64,000 nt of DNA, from the NCBI RefSeq assembly GCF_013408175.1, contig NZ_JACBYW010000004.1, positions 257,583 to 321,582 on the forward strand, read 5' to 3'. The position numbers and the translations under genes were made by a program. The notes below the pieces were generated by a model, which saw only the letters and a program-made list of their open reading frames with translations, did no database searches and was not told the origin of the DNA. This DNA is from Actinopolyspora biskrensis. Lineage in GTDB: Bacteria > Actinomycetota > Actinomycetes > Mycobacteriales > Pseudonocardiaceae. Each line of letters opens with the position of its first letter. Within the stretch, counting starts at the first letter, position 1. Positions 17,824 to 26,420 of the stretch are shown piece after piece.

Positions 17824-18028
17824 GAGTTGTTTGTGTTCTTGTTCCGGTGTGAGATTGTCGCGCGAGGACAGCCCGGAAGTTGAGAGCGGATCGAGCACCT
17901 GAGGCGAATCGTTCGAATTTCTCTCGCGTTTTTCTGTTTGCGTATCATCTTCGCGTTCGAAGCTTCCTTCGCCTCCGGTTCGTCTGACGGACCGACTGCT
18001 GTGTAACTCGGGGCTCGCGCGGAGCCGT

Positions 18029-18054
18029 GCGGCGGGGAGCTCGCTCCCCGCCGC
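18029..18054. terminator. GC-rich perfect hairpin
   Basis: GCGGCGGGGAG and CTCCCCGCCGC arms (11 bp, perfect) with a CTCG loop. No T-tract on either side. It could be a GC-type terminator for a transcript of the low-GC island or an attenuator before the subtilisin gene. Confidence 0.5.
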
Positions 18055-18621
18055 CGGTGCCCCGCTCTCCTTGCGGAATCCTTCCCGTCGTATTGGCGAT
18101 CAGCCGCTTCCCGGTGTCGGGCAGCCGCAGCGGGAGCCCACGGGAGGTTCCGCCGGCCGAGCACCCACGACGACCTGAACGGAGAAGCTCGATCAGTGGG
18201 GTGCTTCGTTCTTCTTCGTGCCGTATTTCCCAGTTGACGGTGTTCTCGGGGAAAGCTGCCAACACTTCGGACCTTGTTCGAGGTGCTCGGGCAGTCACAG
18301 TGGATAGGAAGTCGTTTTCGCAGTTCATCGCCCGTGCTGTTTGGCGGTTTGTCCGTTCGTGCGGGGCTTCGCCCGCCTTCCTGGAACTTCGCGTGGAACT
18401 TCCGTCCGGGAATTCCGTGAACGGACCGGACCGTTCCGTACGGGGGGCACGTACGGTGTCACGGATTGTTCTTCGTTCGTGGTGACCGGATCGTTTGGGC
18501 ACTGTTCATCCGCGTTTTCCGAGGTCATGCGAGTTCTTTTCGCTCGTGCGGCCGAGGGGAGGGATGCGGGTGAAGGACCGTTCCCGCCGCCTTTCCGGCG
18601 GCGTAATCACCAGGAGGAACG

Positions 18622-20127
18622 ATGCGGTACCCGAACAGGGGGCACAGCAGACTCGCGAGTCTGTGTCTCGGTGCCACCGTGGCGACCTCTTTCGGGGTCG
18701 CGGCGGCACTGCCGGCGCAGGCCGCGGAGGAGCAGATCAGAAACGCCGGTGTCGACGCGGCCATCGAGGACAGCTACATCGTCGTGCTCGAGGACGCGGC
18801 AGCGGCGGGCCCGGGTGGTGTGAGCACCGCGGCCACCGATCTGACCCAGCGTTACGGCGGTCAGGTCGACCGCACCTACGACGCCGCCCTACGGGGTTTC
18901 GCGACGTCCATGGACGAATCGGCCGCCAAGCGCCTCGCCGCGGACTCCGGCGTCAAGTACGTCGAGCAGAACCAACGGGTGCACGCTCTCGGCACCCAGC
19001 AGGACCCTCCCTCGTACGGTCTGGACCGGATCGACCAGCGGGACCTCCCGTTGGACGGTTCCTACACCTATCCGAACGAGGGCAGCGGCGTGACCGCGTA
19101 CGTGATCGACACCGGTACCCGGATCAGCCACAACACCTTCGAGGGGAGGGCGAGCAACGGTTACGACTTCGTCGACAACGACTCCGTCGCCAATGACTGC
19201 AACGGGCACGGGACCCATGTGGCCGGCACCATCGGTGGCGCTGAGTACGGGGTTGCCAAGAATGTCGACATCGTCGGTGTGCGCGTGCTGGATTGCCAGG
19301 GCAGCGGCTCGTACGCCGGTGTGATCGACGGAATCGACTGGGTGACGCAGAACGCGGACGGTCCCTCGGTCGCGAACATGAGTCTCGGCGGTCCAACCAG
19401 CGGATCGGTTGACGACGCGGTGCGGAACTCGATCTCCGCCGGGGTGACCTACGGTGTCGCGGCCGGGAACTCGGGAGACGACGCGTGCGGTTACTCGCCG
19501 GCGAGGGTCGACTCGGCGGTGACGGTCGGTGCCACCAACCGCCAGGACGGTGAGGCCAGCTACTCCAACTACGGTGATTGCCTGGACATCTACGCACCCG
19601 GAAGCAACATCACCTCCGCGTGGATCGGCAGCGACAGCGATACCAACACGATCAGTGGCACCTCGATGGCGACTCCGCACGTGGTCGGAGCCGCTGCGCT
19701 GGTACTCGGTGACACCCCGGCGGCCTCGCCCGCCCAGGTGAGCGACACGTTGGTGAACAACGCCAGCTCGGGCAAGATCTCGAACCCCGGTCCGGGATCG
19801 CCGAACAAGCTGCTCCACGTCGGAGGGGACAGCGGGGACAACCCGGAGAACCCGGGAAACAGCTCGCCCAACGCCTCGTTCACCGTGAACTGCTCGAACG
19901 GCTGTGAGTTCGACGCCGGCGGTTCGACCGATGCGGACGGTTCCATAGCGGGCTACGCCTGGGACTTCGGCGATGGTTCCAACGGAAGTGGAAGCACGGT
20001 CAGCCACACCTACTCCGGTGGTCAGTTCACGGCCACCCTCACGGTCACCGACGATGAGGGCGCTACGGACACCGCCTCCCACCAGGTTCAGTGCTACGAC
20101 TTCGGCACGGTGTACTGCTTCGCCTGA
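18622..20127 (+). CDS. Secreted S8 subtilisin-like serine protease with I9 propeptide and PKD domain
   Basis: 501 aa. A signal peptide ends near LPAQA|AEEQ (residue 35). An inhibitor I9 propeptide spans about 45-122 (SYIVVLEDA... KYVEQNQRV), followed by the proteinase K/aqualysin-type peptidase. The triad is complete: Asp163 (VIDTG), His196 (GHGTHVAGT) and Ser348 (SGTSMATPH), with oxyanion Asn283. After a Gly/Asn/Pro linker (403-416) comes a PKD domain (417-490, YAWDFGDGS). The last ten residues hold two cysteines. Strong ribosome-binding site AGGAGG. It is exported, cleaved to remove the propeptide, and degrades proteins outside the cell. Confidence 0.95.
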   Translation: MRYPNRGHSRLASLCLGATVATSFGVAAALPAQAAEEQIRNAGVDAAIEDSYIVVLEDAAAAGPGGVSTAATDLTQRYGGQVDRTYDAALRGFATSMDESAAKRLAADSGVKYVEQNQRVHALGTQQDPPSYGLDRIDQRDLPLDGSYTYPNEGSGVTAYVIDTGTRISHNTFEGRASNGYDFVDNDSVANDCNGHGTHVAGTIGGAEYGVAKNVDIVGVRVLDCQGSGSYAGVIDGIDWVTQNADGPSVANMSLGGPTSGSVDDAVRNSISAGVTYGVAAGNSGDDACGYSPARVDSAVTVGATNRQDGEASYSNYGDCLDIYAPGSNITSAWIGSDSDTNTISGTSMATPHVVGAAALVLGDTPAASPAQVSDTLVNNASSGKISNPGPGSPNKLLHVGGDSGDNPENPGNSSPNASFTVNCSNGCEFDAGGSTDADGSIAGYAWDFGDGSNGSGSTVSHTYSGGQFTATLTVTDDEGATDTASHQVQCYDFGTVYCFA

Positions 20128-20153
20128 CACCGCCGGTGATCGGCACGGATGAG

Positions 20154-20195
20154 CGGGTGAGCGGGGTTCTCGAAGCTGGGAACTCCGCTCACCCG
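20154..20195. terminator. Bidirectional terminator hairpin
   Basis: Sixteen-base arms CGGGTGAGCGGGGTTC and GAACTCCGCTCACCCG pair with one G-U wobble around a ten-base loop. It lies between the convergent subtilisin and LuxR-family genes, 27 bp after the subtilisin stop. There is no T-run, as is common in GC-rich actinobacteria. Confidence 0.75.
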
Positions 20196-20235
20196 TCGTG
20201 GTGCCGGAGTTCGTTCGGCTCGGTTCGTGTGCTGG

Positions 20236-23109
20236 TCACTCCGGTGGAAGGTCCGCACGGTTCGTCAGCCCCAGTTTGCGTATCGCTTTCGCCACGTGCT
20301 GCTCCACGGTCCGCGGGGACAGGAACAGCGCCGAAGCTATTTCCCGGTTCGTACGTCCCCGGGCCACCAGCTTCGCCACTTCCCGCTCCCGCGGGGAGAG
20401 TTCCTTTCCGTAGCCTTTCCTGCCGCGTCTGGAGGAGAGAGGTCTCCCCGTGCAGCGCAACGAATGTCGGCAACGGGCGGCGTCCCCGGTGGCCCCGAGC
20501 CGCTCGAAGGAGTCGACCAGCTCCTCCGGCCCGATCCCGTCGGGGGGCTCCCCGGCACCGTGGAAGACGAGCTTCTCGGCCATCAGGGCAGCGCTGTACG
20601 GCTGCGGCAGGGCAGCGTATCCGGAGTGGGCGACTTTCCACCACTCGACCGCGGAGCCGATGTCGCCCTCGCCTTCGCACACCGCCGCGTGGGCCGCCGC
20701 CACCGCGGGGGCGACGACGGGTGCGGAACGGCCGGTCGTGGCGGAGCGGAACCTGTCGATGGTTTGTCGAGCTTCAGCCGTCCGCCCGATGCGCGTGTAC
20801 ACCTCGGCCGCTACCGGGACGAGTCCGCTCGCCCAGAGCCACACTCCTTTGTGCCGCACGATCGTCAGCGCTTGGTCGACGGCTCGGGCGGCTCCCAGGA
20901 GATCGTGCTGTGCCAACCGCATTCCGGCGCGCGCGGAGCCGGCCGTGATCACCACGGGGGCGAGGGAGTTCTCCGGGGTGTCCAGTCCGGTGGCATGTAG
21001 CGACCGTTCGGCCTCCGCCCAGTCCGCCTGTGCGATCGCGATCAGCGCCAGGAGCAACGATAGCTCCACGACCAGCGGCCGCGAGTTCCGGCAGTCGCGC
21101 AGCAGTTCCACGGCGTTGTTCGTCGAGTCCCGCCACATCCCGGTCGACCAGCACAGGCGGAACTCGATGGTGCGCAGGGTGTTGTCCAGGTGGGGGAGTG
21201 CTTCCTTCCGGGGGGCGAGCCCGCGTGCTCTTCCCAGGTGTTTCTCGACCAGCGTGTATTCCCCGAGCCAGAGGTAGGCATCGGCGATATTGGCGTGCGC
21301 CCGGGCGGTGCGGTGCTGTTCGGTCGCTCCCGGTGGTAGCCGATCGAGGAGGCGTAGCCATTCCTCCACCGGTTTTCCGCCGTGCAGCCGTGTCGGAACG
21401 GTCTCGGCCAGCGCATCGCGGACCCCGCTGTCCTCACCGACTTCCCCGAGCACGTCCTCCGCGCTGCTCAGCCAGTCGAGGCATTCCTCCACACGGGTGG
21501 TTCCGAAGTGGACCGCGGCGAGAGCCGCCATGCCGGCGGCCGCCTGCGCGGGAGCCTCGCGGAGCTCTTCGATCGCGAGTTCGAGCTGGACGCGAGCCGG
21601 TTGGACCGAGCCGGTGTCCAGCAGCATTTTGCCGTGAGCGAGCCGTACCCGTCCTCTTGCCGTTCCGGACAGCCGCGGTTCGTCGAGCAGGCCTTCCAGC
21701 ACCGCCGCGGTCTCGTCCCGCCGGTCCGGGACGTCGAGCGCGGCGAGAGCGTACTTGACCGCCAACCGGTTCAGACGTTCCGCGGAGAGGTGGGAAGTGG
21801 TCAGCAAGCTGCCGAGCAGTTCCACGGCGGTGCTCGTATCGCCCGCGGCGGTGGCGCGGTCGGCGGCGGCCGTGCCGTAGTGCAGCCAGGCCTCGACGTG
21901 TCCGCAGGCGCGAGCGTGGAGGGCCAGCCTGAGCAGTGGTGGTGGGTCGTTTCCGGCGAGCCGGCGCAGGGCCGCGCCGTGCAGCTCCGTCCGTTCCGGG
22001 ACGGTGAGGCTCGCGTAGACGGCTCTGCGGGCCGGGGAGTGCCGGAAGGTGTAAGTCCCCTCGGGAGTTGCGTACAGCACGTTGGCGCGCAGTGCCGCCG
22101 TCAGGTGGTGTTCGGGGGTGGCGACGCCGGCCATCCTGCCGAGCAGTTCCGCTCCGGCGGGACGGTCGAGCACCGAGGCGGCTCTGACCAGGTGTGCCGC
22201 CTCGTGCGGCAGCGAGTCCAATCGTTCGAGCAGCGAATCGCGCAGCAGGACGGGAACGTCGTCCCGGTCGGAGGGGAAGCCGTCGAGGAGGGAACTGGCG
22301 GCCCGTTCGGCACCGTTCCGCCGGTTCCGCAGCGTTTCCTCGACGACGAAGGGGATGCCGGCGGTTCGTTCGTGCAGTTTCCGGGCGGATTCCGGTTCGG
22401 GGGCTTCCGCTCCGAGGAGTTCGGCGGCCAGCGCTCCGACCTGTTCCGGTTCGAGTGGCCGGACCGTCAGCACCGCGCTGCGGGTGTTCGGCGGGTGCCG
22501 GTACGCGGTTCCCAGCGGGGGGTGTCCGTGCAGGTCCTCGCGCCGGTAGGTCAACACGACGGCGAGGTTCGGTGGTGGGGAGCTCACGAGGAAGCGCAGC
22601 AGTTCCCCGGTGTGTTCGTCGGACCAGTGCAGGTCCTCGATCACGAGCACGGCGGATCCGATGCTTCGCAGCAGGGAGTCGAACCCGCGAAACACCAGGT
22701 GCCGCTCCGCAGCCGGGTCCGCGAGCCGTTCGGGCGCCGGTGGCAGCGTGTCGCTCAGTTCGGGAAGCAGTGACCGCAGTGTTCCGGTCACCGGGTCGAG
22801 CCGGGCCGGGACGGTGATGCCCACGAGTGCGCGTAACGCGTCGAGCACCGGCCCGTAGGGGAAGGGCTCCCGTGGGGGGCGGCACGAGCCGACCAGCTTG
22901 ACGTGCCCGTCCAGGACGGGGGATTCGAGAGCTTCGCCGACCAGCCGCGTCTTGCCCACCCCGGCTTCACCTTCCAGCAGCAGCACCGCTGGTGGTGCGC
23001 TCATCGCTTCGGTGAGGACGTGGAGTTCCGCGGTGCGGCCGACGAGTGCGGGCGGAGCCTCGTGGATCGCGTCGGCGGGGTACGGGGGACGGGGTTCGTC
23101 GCTCGGCAT
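20236..23109 (-). CDS. LAL-type LuxR-family regulator (AAA ATPase + TPR-like + LuxR HTH)
   Basis: 957 aa. The Walker A motif GEAGVGKT is at 47-54 and Walker B VLVIEDLHWSDEH lies near 155. Next are a winged/AAA lid region and a long alpha-helical repeat part (about 350-880). The C-terminal LuxR helix-turn-helix reads LSPREREVAKLVARGRTNREIAS. Large ATP-binding LuxR proteins of this type act as pathway-specific activators, often of polyketide or extracellular enzyme genes. ATG start with GAAGGGG upstream. It converges with the secreted protease, but control of that gene is unproven. Confidence 0.93.
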   Translation of the reverse strand: MPSDEPRPPYPADAIHEAPPALVGRTAELHVLTEAMSAPPAVLLLEGEAGVGKTRLVGEALESPVLDGHVKLVGSCRPPREPFPYGPVLDALRALVGITVPARLDPVTGTLRSLLPELSDTLPPAPERLADPAAERHLVFRGFDSLLRSIGSAVLVIEDLHWSDEHTGELLRFLVSSPPPNLAVVLTYRREDLHGHPPLGTAYRHPPNTRSAVLTVRPLEPEQVGALAAELLGAEAPEPESARKLHERTAGIPFVVEETLRNRRNGAERAASSLLDGFPSDRDDVPVLLRDSLLERLDSLPHEAAHLVRAASVLDRPAGAELLGRMAGVATPEHHLTAALRANVLYATPEGTYTFRHSPARRAVYASLTVPERTELHGAALRRLAGNDPPPLLRLALHARACGHVEAWLHYGTAAADRATAAGDTSTAVELLGSLLTTSHLSAERLNRLAVKYALAALDVPDRRDETAAVLEGLLDEPRLSGTARGRVRLAHGKMLLDTGSVQPARVQLELAIEELREAPAQAAAGMAALAAVHFGTTRVEECLDWLSSAEDVLGEVGEDSGVRDALAETVPTRLHGGKPVEEWLRLLDRLPPGATEQHRTARAHANIADAYLWLGEYTLVEKHLGRARGLAPRKEALPHLDNTLRTIEFRLCWSTGMWRDSTNNAVELLRDCRNSRPLVVELSLLLALIAIAQADWAEAERSLHATGLDTPENSLAPVVITAGSARAGMRLAQHDLLGAARAVDQALTIVRHKGVWLWASGLVPVAAEVYTRIGRTAEARQTIDRFRSATTGRSAPVVAPAVAAAHAAVCEGEGDIGSAVEWWKVAHSGYAALPQPYSAALMAEKLVFHGAGEPPDGIGPEELVDSFERLGATGDAARCRHSLRCTGRPLSSRRGRKGYGKELSPREREVAKLVARGRTNREIASALFLSPRTVEQHVAKAIRKLGLTNRADLPPE

Positions 23110-23412
23110 GCGGACCCCTTCCGCGTTCGTGTGGCGCCGGGGCTCGGGTCATCCGAAGTGCGAGAATCGTACGACTCGAACGAGCGGGCGGCGTCGGCTT
23201 CCGGAGTGGTCCCTGTTCCCGTTCTTCCCGGGTTTCGTCCCCACCGGCCGATGTCTTCCGACCGTGTCGACGACTGGCGTGGTGCTTTCGGAGCAGGCAG
23301 CGCCGGAGATTCCTCCGAGCAGTCGGCGCCACCGCGGGAGGTTCCGCTCAGCGACCACCCGCGACGGGGGCGGAGAACCTCGATGAGGTACGTGGAAGGC
23401 GACGGGTTCGTT
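23110..23412. other. Intergenic, 303 bp
   Basis: Upstream of the LuxR-type regulator and downstream of the MBL-rhodanese gene. It should hold the regulator's promoter. No dyad of note and no gene-like frame was seen. Confidence 0.5.
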
Positions 23413-24837
23413 TCAGGAGGGGAGCACTTCCAGCCCGGCGTTCTCGGCCGCGGAGAAGGAGTCGTCTATCAGCACCGTTCGCCTGCCCGCCGATTCCAGC
23501 AGGGAGCTGGCCGCCGCGGCCCGGTAGCCGCTGCCGCAGTGCACCCAGATCGTCCCGGAGGGGAGTTCGCCCGCCCGGTTGGACAGTTCGTAGAGCGGGA
23601 TGTGCACGGCCCCGGCTATGTGGGACTCGTGGAACTCGTTGTTGGTTCGCACGTCGAGGACCACGTCCGCGTCGGGGAACCCGCTGCCGTCCCCGGAACG
23701 GGTGTCCGCGAGGTCGTGGAAGGAGGCCGTGGTGGTGGCGCGTAGCTGTTCGGGGGTGGCGGCGAGCTGCTCGGGGTACCCGTCCGCGGCTGCTGCGAAC
23801 TTGTCGATGCCTATGCGGGCGAGTTCGCGCTGCGCCTCGGCCACGTCCTCGGGAGTCTCGCCCAGCAGGGTGAGCGGAGCACCCCAGTCGATCATCCAGC
23901 CCAGCCAGGTGACCAGCGGTCCGTCCAGGCCCAGGCTGATCGTTCCGAGCAGGTGGGAGCGGGCGTAGGCCTTGCGGGATCGCAGGTCGACCACCCATTC
24001 CCCGCGTTCCAGTCTCCGGGCGAGTTCCTCCGGGGAGGCCGGTGCGGGGCGGCGCAGATCGAGCGGTTCGGGGCCCGCGGCGTTGTGCACCCCCATGTGC
24101 GCGTAGTAGGCGGGGTAGGTGTCCAGCCCGGTGAGGAGCTGGTCGACGAACTCCCGTTCGGAGAGTGTCAGCGCCGGGTTGAAGCGTTTCTCCGCTCCGA
24201 TGGTGCCGGAGTCGCCGGCGGACTGGCTCGCGGAGCAGAAGCTGCCGAAGCCGTGCGTGGGCCAGAGGTGTGCGCCCTCGGGGAGGAGTTCGGCGAGTTT
24301 GCGGGCGGAGGCGTGCTGGTGCCGGGCCAGCGGTTCGCTGTGCTGCTCGCCGAGCAGGTCGGTTCGGCCGGTGGTGCCGAAGAGCAGTGATCCTCCGGTG
24401 AACACGCCGACGGTGCCGAGGTCCCCCTCCAGCAGGTACGACAGGTGGTGGTAGGTGTGCCCCGGGGTGGCCACGGCCCTTATGCGCAGGTGCCGGGAGA
24501 CTTCGAGCAGCTGCCCGTCCTCGATGGGTAGGTGTTCGAAGGGGAGCTCGTCGGCGGCGGCCATCCCGTAGTCGGCCCCGGTGAGCCTGGCCAGTTCCAG
24601 CCCGCCGGAGACGTAGTCGTTGTGCACGTGCGTCTCCAGTACGAGCCCGACTCGCACTTCGAGGCGTCCCGCCACGGCCAGTACCCGGTCCACGTCCCGC
24701 TGGGGATCGACGACCACGGCGGTCCTGCCGTCGGTGGCGAGATAGCTGCGGTCTCCCAGCGAGGAGGTGGCGATCACCTCGACATCCAGCCCGCCGGCCG
24801 TTCCTTCCCGCTGCGCCCCTGTGCCGTTCCCGGTCAT
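23413..24837 (-). CDS. MBL-fold hydrolase with two rhodanese domains (persulfide metabolism), copy 1
   Basis: 474 aa. Residues 15-245 are a metallo-beta-lactamase domain of the ETHE1/persulfide-dioxygenase-like type, with motif THVHNDYVSGG (Tyr where the last His of HxHxDH usually is) and GHTYHHLSY. Two rhodanese domains follow. The first (about 265-355, VVDLRSRKAYARSHL) has no active cysteine; the second (about 370-474) has VHCGSGYRAA with a catalytic Cys. It probably acts on glutathione- or low-molecular-weight-thiol persulfides. A close paralogue is encoded at 61120-62544. No CstR-type operator is seen upstream here. Confidence 0.9.
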   Translation of the reverse strand: MTGNGTGAQREGTAGGLDVEVIATSSLGDRSYLATDGRTAVVVDPQRDVDRVLAVAGRLEVRVGLVLETHVHNDYVSGGLELARLTGADYGMAAADELPFEHLPIEDGQLLEVSRHLRIRAVATPGHTYHHLSYLLEGDLGTVGVFTGGSLLFGTTGRTDLLGEQHSEPLARHQHASARKLAELLPEGAHLWPTHGFGSFCSASQSAGDSGTIGAEKRFNPALTLSEREFVDQLLTGLDTYPAYYAHMGVHNAAGPEPLDLRRPAPASPEELARRLERGEWVVDLRSRKAYARSHLLGTISLGLDGPLVTWLGWMIDWGAPLTLLGETPEDVAEAQRELARIGIDKFAAAADGYPEQLAATPEQLRATTTASFHDLADTRSGDGSGFPDADVVLDVRTNNEFHESHIAGAVHIPLYELSNRAGELPSGTIWVHCGSGYRAAAASSLLESAGRRTVLIDDSFSAAENAGLEVLPS

Positions 24838-24961
24838 CGGCGAACATCCCTTCGACCCGTGGTCGTTCGGTCCGCCCCTCCAGGGGAGCGCATCTCGGAC
24901 GGCTATGCACGCGCGGGCGGTGGGTTCGTCCGCGCGGACGCCTCGCGACCACGAGCTCCCG

Positions 24962-25549
24962 TCAGCCGGTTTCCCGCGCGGGCGTCACCAGTCGCAGGGC
25001 CGCCTCGTGCGCCCGGTGCAGCGGCAGCACGTCGTGGCGCAGCGTGCAGCGCACGACGGCGCCTTCCAGCAGCAGGAACCATTCCTCGGCCACTTCCGCG
25101 GCGTCGGCGCATCCCGCGGTCTCGGCGATGTCCCGCAGCTCCCGCCGGATCCCCTCCTTGTGCTCCTCGATGATCTCCCGTCCCGGGTGCAGCGGCTCGG
25201 TCAGCTCCACGGCGGCGTTGACGAAGCCGCATCCGCGGAACCGGTCGGACACGGTCCACTGCTCGTAGGCGTCGAAGATCCCCGAGAGCCGTTGCGCGGG
25301 AGTTTCGCGGTCCTCCAAGAACCGGGACAGCGTGGTGCGCCAGGCGTGGTCGCGTGCCCGCAGGTGCTCGGTCACCAGCCCGTCCTTGGAACCGAAGTGG
25401 GAGTACAGGGTCACTTTGGTGACCCCGGCCCGCTCGGCGACGGCGTTGACCCCGGTGGCGCGGATTCCGTTCTCGTAGAACAGTCGCGAGGCCGCCTCCA
25501 GGATCCGTTCGCCTGCGGGTGGTCGCTTGTTCGTCGTGCTCTCGTTCAT
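24962..25549 (-). CDS. TetR-family transcriptional regulator
   Basis: 195 aa. The N-terminal helix-turn-helix (about residues 12-58) reads GERILEAASRLFYENG... GVTKVTLYSHFGSKDGLV, followed by a mainly helical ligand domain. An 18-bp near-perfect palindrome sits 28 bp upstream of the start, between this gene and the divergent HAD gene, so it probably controls itself and that gene. ATG 25549 matches the family; a longer reading would run through the operator. The ligand is unknown. Confidence 0.92.
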   Translation of the reverse strand: MNESTTNKRPPAGERILEAASRLFYENGIRATGVNAVAERAGVTKVTLYSHFGSKDGLVTEHLRARDHAWRTTLSRFLEDRETPAQRLSGIFDAYEQWTVSDRFRGCGFVNAAVELTEPLHPGREIIEEHKEGIRRELRDIAETAGCADAAEVAEEWFLLLEGAVVRCTLRHDVLPLHRAHEAALRLVTPARETG

Positions 25550-25576
25550 CGGTGGGTCTTTCCCGTCATTGTGACT

Positions 25577-25594
25577 ATACAAACCGGTATGTAT
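25577..25594. promoter_or_regulatory. TetR-type operator between TetR and HAD genes
   Basis: The 18-bp site has arms ATACAAACC and GGTATGTAT, matching at eight of nine positions when one is reverse-complemented. It lies in the shared promoter of the divergent TetR and HAD genes. Confidence 0.8.
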
Positions 25595-25644
25595 GGTCAT
25601 GGTACCCCTTCAGGGACGAACCGACAGGACAGGGAGAACCCCGG

Positions 25645-26319
25645 ATGAGCACCAGGCCGCACGCCGTCGCCTTCGACGTCATCGAAACCCTGCTGACCAT
25701 AGAACCGCTGCGTGAGCGCCTCGTCGGGATCGGGCAGCCGGAACAGCTGCTGCAACCGTGGTTCATGCGCTTCCAGCGCGACTCGATGGCGCTGAGCCTG
25801 AGCGGCGACTTCGGCGCCTTCCACGACGTGGCACGCCAGGCGCTGCGCACCGACACCGAGCACACCGCGAGCGAGGCCGACATCGACCACGTGCTCGAGG
25901 GATTCGCCGGACTGCCCGCGCACCCCGATGCCGAACCGGCGCTGCGCAGGCTCTCCGAGGCGGGGGTCCGCGTCGGTTGCCTCACCGTCGGGAACCCCGA
26001 CGCGACCGCCCGCTTTCTCGAGGACGCGGGGCTGGCGCGCCACGTCGACCGGGTGGTCACTGCCGAGCAGGCCGGGGTCTGGAAACCCTCGCCGAGCATC
26101 TACCGGGTCGCCGCCCACCGGCTCGGAGTGGCCCCTCGCGACATGGCGCTGGTGGCCGTGCACGCCTGGGACTGCCACGGGGCCAAACGGGCCGGATGCG
26201 GCGCGGGCTGGTGCAGTAGGTTGGAGGGCGAGTACGGCGACGTGTTCACCCCGGCCGACGCCACCGCCGATGATCTCGTAACTCTCGCCGACCGCCTCCT
26301 CGAACTGCCCGAGCGCTGA
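25645..26319 (+). CDS. HAD-superfamily hydrolase (haloacid dehalogenase type II-like)
   Basis: 224 aa. Motif I is AFDVIETLL with nucleophile Asp11. A helical cap follows. Motif II is CLTVGN, motif III Lys is in AGVWKPSPSIY, and motif IV is VAVHAWDCHGAKRAG. The VIETLL after the first Asp and the HAWDCHGAKRAG end are typical of L-2-haloacid dehalogenases, although these sequences are often broad phosphatases. It is divergent from TetR with an operator between them, so TetR probably represses it. ATG 25645 follows GGAGAACC. Confidence 0.88.
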   Translation: MSTRPHAVAFDVIETLLTIEPLRERLVGIGQPEQLLQPWFMRFQRDSMALSLSGDFGAFHDVARQALRTDTEHTASEADIDHVLEGFAGLPAHPDAEPALRRLSEAGVRVGCLTVGNPDATARFLEDAGLARHVDRVVTAEQAGVWKPSPSIYRVAAHRLGVAPRDMALVAVHAWDCHGAKRAGCGAGWCSRLEGEYGDVFTPADATADDLVTLADRLLELPER

Positions 26320-26420
26320 CTCGGAGACGGCCGTCGCGGTGGCGGCTCGGCGGGAGTCGGGGAATTCCCGCGCGTCGGATCCGGTGACCCGAGACTTGCG
26401 GTGTCTGCTGAGGAGGCCCG

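Larger units (their letters stand above)
17522..18621. other. Long non-coding gap with a low-GC island (1.1 kb)
   Basis: The first 400 bp (about 17530-17960) are clearly less GC-rich than the rest of the window and contain runs such as GGAAATCCTTTTTGG. Two overlapping short frames occur there; only the 37-codon one has a ribosome-binding site. Further right are a GC-rich perfect hairpin (18029-18054) and an interrupted CCGTAC/GTACGG repeat (18436-18456). The end must carry the subtilisin promoter. No gene of recognised family was found. Confidence 0.6.
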
